Below are positions 60,077-64,000 of a stretch of DNA of 64,000 nt, piece after piece. The notes below the pieces were generated by a model, which did not search any database, was not told the origin of the DNA, and saw only the letters and a program-made list of their open reading frames with translations. The DNA is taken from the NCBI GenBank assembly GCA_024138015.1, contig JAMXBB010000009.1:46344842-46408841 (forward strand), given 5' to 3'. Both the position numbers and the translations under genes were made by a program. The DNA is from Lumnitzera littorea. Its lineage: Eukaryota; Streptophyta; Magnoliopsida; Myrtales; Combretaceae. Numbering within the stretch: position 1 is the stretch's first letter; each line of letters opens with the position of its first letter.

Positions 60077-60424
60077 TTGTGATGCTAATTTTAGTTTTTA
60101 GGATTGCTTATAGACTAAGTGTTTTGTTTTATTGTTTGTTAGGTTGTAATTAGGTTTAGTTAATTTTTCTATTATTCATAAAAAGAAAGAAGAAATTTGA
60201 AAATACAAAAATATTTTATTCTCTATTTCATTTGTTTTATTAGTTTTATTAGATTTCAATTTACTACTTTTATTTTATTTTCTTTTATAGGTACTTTTTT
60301 ATGAGAAGAACTTAGGTAACAAAGCTTGTATCATTTGATTTAGAGATTAATAAGTAACTTGCATTAGCAAATTACATAATAGAGTGTTAGTAATTGATTT
60401 GAGAGTAAATATGGCTATATGTAT

Positions 60425-61338
60425 AAGTTAATAACAATCGTACATTGAGGGAGTATAGAGTGCCTATAGTTGAGGGAGCTAAGTATGCAATCATTAAGGC
60501 ATCTATTTAGGCCAATGATTTTAAGATAAGGCCTAAGCTTATTTAGATGATTCAAGTTAATCGATTTAGAGGCACTGCTAATGATGACCCATATAAGAAC
60601 ATTGCAAAATTTATATAGATTTATGAGACTATCAAGTACAATAGGGCATCAAATCATGTAGTTAAGCTCTAATTATTTCCTTTCTCTCTAAGGGATAAGG
60701 CAAAAAGTTGGTTGAACTCCCTTCCAACTAGCATGATCACAATATGGAATTAAATAGTAGAAATTTTTTTAATGAGGTTCTTCTCATTAACCCTTACTAT
60801 TAAGCTAAGAATTGAGAGAATATCTTATTGTAGTATAATGGCGAATCTTGTTTGAGACCTAGGAGAGGTTTAAGGACTCATTGAGAAGATGTCCACATCA
60901 AGAGCTTCCTACTTGGGTGATGATTCATACATTTTATCGAGGTTTAGAAGCCTAGTTAAAAATTATGTTAGATGTAGCTTCTGAAGGTTCATTGATGAAT
61001 AAGTCATTAAATGATGCTTATAAGCTGATTGAAGAGATGGCCATAGATTCTTATAATTGGCAGATTGAGAAAGCGACACAAAGAAGGGCTACTTGAGTAC
61101 ATAACGTTGATGCAATCACACAATTGACAAAAACCAGGTGGCAACTTTAACCACTCTAGTAGAAAGACTCATGGTTGCTTCACAATTAAATCCTCTAGTA
61201 GTTTGTGAATCATGTGGTGGCTCACATAAGCACTCAGAATGCCAAGTATATAATTCTTTTACCTTATCTAGAAATTTATGTTTAGAACAAGTCAATTATG
61301 TTGATAACCATGAAGCTAAAGAGAGTTAGGGGATGTAT
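60425..61338 (+). pseudogene. gag of the Athila-like element, broken and cut short
   Basis: Visible in order: NNRTLREYRVP, ANDFKIRPKLI, RFRGTANDDPYKNIAKFI, LFPFSLRDKAKSWLNSLPTS, a decayed R-F-K-D-L-like region, SRASYLGDD, then the zinc-type end CESCGGSHKHSECQ followed by NSFTLSRNLCLEQVNYVDN. Stops fall at SI-stop-A, LI-stop-M and FI-stop-IYET, all TAG where Gln is usual, and at KL-stop-LFPF (TAA). The frame also changes several times. The text ends at EAKES-stop just before the next LTR. Confidence 0.8.
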
Positions 61339-64000
61339 TATAATACCTCTAATCTAGAGTAGCACTACAACCTTATTTTTTCATAGGAAAACTGTTAGAA
61401 CTCTATAGAGAACCTAATAGAATTATTTGAAATTTTTATATCACATATACACCTATGATATGAAAATCGCCTTATAAGTAAAAGATTGGAAGACTCTAAA
61501 TAATTACTTGCTAAGGTTTTTTATTTTAAATTTACTAACTCATTGTAAAATATAAATAACTATAGATATCCAATATTTCATAGTTCTTTAGAACTGCAAT
61601 TTACCAAAAGATAAGATTAGGTAGTAAAGACATAAAATATAAACTTACTGATGTTATAAAATCTAAGTATAAGAACAGCAACTACAAGTAATGTTTTGAA
61701 CCAGCTATATAAACTATCTTTAAATTATATCTCCTAAGGTATCACAATATCTGCACTTAATGCTTAGCTCTTAACTCGTACCCAATTATCTATCAACTTG
61801 CAAAAGAAAAACTAATGGGGAGTAAGTTACAAAAGTTTAGTGAGTTATCCCTCATACTATACTAGCAATTAGGACATCAAACAATTTATTAATAAAGATA
61901 TAGATGCATAAACAAGCAATATACCAAACAATATATATAGTTGACCGATACTACATATAACATCAGGATTTAACGCCTTCCGATATAAAGGTTGGAGATA
62001 CATTAGTATCAATCACAACCGGCCTCTAGTACCTAGGTTTTTAACCATAAATTTAAATTTCGTATTTCATAAAATACATTTTTATTTCAAAAAAATCTAA
62101 TAGTATATAAAATCCCAAGTCTAGTAATAAGGTAGCCCTCGCAATCAACGCTCACACTCTATAACGAAGGTCTCTAGACTCGATCTTTAGCCATACAGTT
62201 GGCGTCTCCAGCACTTAGTAAGCTAGTAGGTTAGGGTAAAATCATGTTGTACTAGTGCATCGTACTAAAACACTTTAATTCAATACATAAAAACAACCCT
62301 TACAAGACCTCTCTTTACCTCTATGTAAAGTGATGGCCGGAATAAGAAATGTAAGGCATGGTTAATGCATGATCCTTTTAATTTAAGATAAACCAAATAT
62401 AATTAAGTTAAATTATTAAGCGATTAGTTAATATCAGCAAACCATTCAAATCGTCTACCAATCAATCGTACAACCAAATCTTCAATTATCATATTTAACA
62501 ATATTTTATATAGTAATCAACTAATATCAAACATATGCATAACTCGAATCCCTATACATTAAGTTATTAATATTTAATTTAGGTGCACTAACTATAAGCT
62601 CAAAATAAATATAGAGTTATCGAGAGTACTCATTTAACTAAAGCTAATATGACTCCTTGCAAGCAATAGGTAATTTGCCTTCCTAATCGATATCTCCTAA
62701 TCTATAGACATAAGAGGAACCTAATGAGTATCTGGTTGTAGAGCTAGATAGCCTAACCGCTTATTATCTACTTTATAATTCTCTTTTTGCCTGGGTTTTA
62801 AATTTTATATAGCTTTTAAGTTTTATCTTAAATCTTTACATTTTCATAGTCAGTTTTTAACGAGTTTGTATTACTTTATCTTAGGGGTAATAACATATGG
62901 TTTATTTAAAATCATACAAGTTTAGGTTATCCAACTATTTGTAAGTTTTATATCTATATTTTACTATAATTTGATTTACTTATAGTATTTGTGTATAGCA
63001 TAATAGACATTAGTGTAACAATATATATACATATTAGATAAAGTAATAGAGTTAGGTGGAACATCTTGAAATCTTATATTTAGATAATTATAAGCTCTAG
63101 TTCCATCATACTTTAGTATCATTCTAACTTTATATTGTGTGTGTATATAAATTTATATATTCAATTTATTTCCAACAAGTGTATGATTCTATCTTATTGT
63201 TATCATTATCATCATCATCATCATCATCATCATCATTGTTATTACTATTATTATTGTTAGATATTATTATCATTACTATTTTGTATTCACATATATCGTT
63301 ATGATATATAAAATCATTTCTTCTTCAAAGTGCTTTAACTTTTTAAATACGCATATATATGTATAATACTTTGATCTTTCGAAGATCTTCGTATCTTATA
63401 ATTATATTTTATCCATGTTTTAGAATATGTATTTGCTAGTTTCCTTTCGTAGGAAATTATATACATATACTTATAGATAATTACCTTTGGGTATTTCTTT
63501 ATTTAGTTGGATTTTTATCCTAATTATTTATTTTTAAGATCATATCACTTAAATAATGTAATTTATTTACTTGTGTCCCTTGGTTTCTTCTAGATCCTAA
63601 ATCGCGTATAGTATTTTCGTTCTAACTTCGATATCTATAAACTTATAGTCAATTTTATCGTTTTCGAATATACATTCATGTAGCTAGGTTCATTTTAAAC
63701 GTTGAAACCCACATTTTTCATTATGGTTATAAAGTGTTGCAAATTTAGTCATTTTGACTCAAATAATTTTATTTATCAATTTTTAGGCTTTTCTTTATTA
63801 TTTTATAATTTAATTGATTTCTAAATTTTATATTTTTTATAATATTTTATGTCTAAATCCAATTTACGTAAATTTTATTATTTCTTCATATTTAAGTTTA
63901 ATATACCACTTATATTAATTTTCTTATTATTATAATTTTTCCTAATTAATTAATTATCAGTATTTTCTAAATATGTTGAAATTTTCAGTTTAATTACATA
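61339..64000. mobile_element. LTR of the 40023 family, runs off the right edge
   Basis: Begins TATAATACCTCTAATCTAG, a C-to-T/G-to-A decayed form of the TGTAACACCC start; the next bases (AGTAGCACTACAACC) match AATAGCATTACAACT at 40047. Further blocks resemble the two solo LTRs, such as AACTAATGGGGAGTAAGTTA at 61812. It interrupts the Athila-like gag, so it is younger than that element. Only the left end is visible; whether it is a solo LTR or a full element cannot be told. Coding sequence is not recognised in the visible part. Confidence 0.65.
63202..63237 (+). repeat. (ATC)n microsatellite
   Basis: About ten ATC triplets, followed by imperfect ATT triplets up to 63285. Confidence 0.9.

Larger units (their letters stand above)
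58311..61338 (+). mobile_element. Athila-like Ty3/gypsy element, 5' part (LTR, PBS, gag)
   Basis: A 5' LTR, a primer-binding site and a gag relic occur in order. The right side is cut by another LTR at about 61339, so the rest of this element is not in the window or lies beyond that insertion. The gag and PBS types point to Athila-like elements. Confidence 0.75.

Noticed and set aside
1..64000. CRISPR arrays, bacterial operons, rRNA operons or tRNA genes
   Set aside because: No regular spacer-repeat arrays, no prokaryotic gene organisation, and no convincing tRNA cloverleaf seen by eye; the DNA is plant nuclear.

Overview
This window looks like nuclear DNA of a flowering plant, probably a eudicot. 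It is very AT-rich, has no bacterial gene structure, and is filled with decayed plant transposable elements: Ty3/gypsy of the Tat/Ogre, Athila and chromovirus types, Ty1/copia, TRIMs, solo LTRs and MITEs. I found no intact host gene with confidence. The only gene-like ORF worth keeping is a short signal-peptide-like reading frame at 50314-50508, and it is weak. The species cannot be named from this sequence alone.

Layout: 556-4112 is a 3.6 kb solo LTR with matching CACAT flanks. 4920-6060 is a gypsy relic. 8089-8564 is a Cassandra-like pair of repeats carrying a 5S-rRNA-like segment. 11150-12850 (minus strand) is a chromovirus integrase relic split by a TRIM at 11509-11957. 15630-15822 and 17130-17460 are minisatellites; the second sits inside a candidate MITE. 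The centrepiece is 19121-34835, a complete 15.7 kb Tat/Ogre-like LTR retrotransposon. It has 2.46 kb LTRs, an upstream ORF1, gag, protease, RT, RNase H, a second RNase H, integrase, a tandem hairpin-repeat array in the 3' UTR, a polypurine tract, and a target-site duplication.

Further right, 36290-39810 is a minus-strand copia relic. 40023-42553 is a second solo LTR (ATATT flanks). 43782-44333 is a hAT-type MITE with a decayed 8-bp duplication. 44584-45181 is a complete 598-bp TRIM of the same family as the one at 11509. 46095-47430 holds two related segments in inverted orientation. 55399-56596 is a MULE-type MITE inserted in one copy of a duplicated block whose other copy (57160-57480) has no insertion. 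58311-61338 is an Athila-like 5' LTR, primer-binding site and gag, apparently cut by another LTR that runs from 61339 off the right edge.

The coding parts of the retroelements are all dead. Most in-frame stops lie where C-to-T (or G-to-A) change would turn Gln, Arg or Trp codons into stops, so cytosine-methylation decay seems to have dominated over indels. The most useful new material is the pair of TRIM copies that define one family with 181-bp LTRs, the hairpin-unit tandem array in the Ogre-like 3' UTR, the 5S-bearing repeat pair, and the several nested insertions that can be ordered in time.
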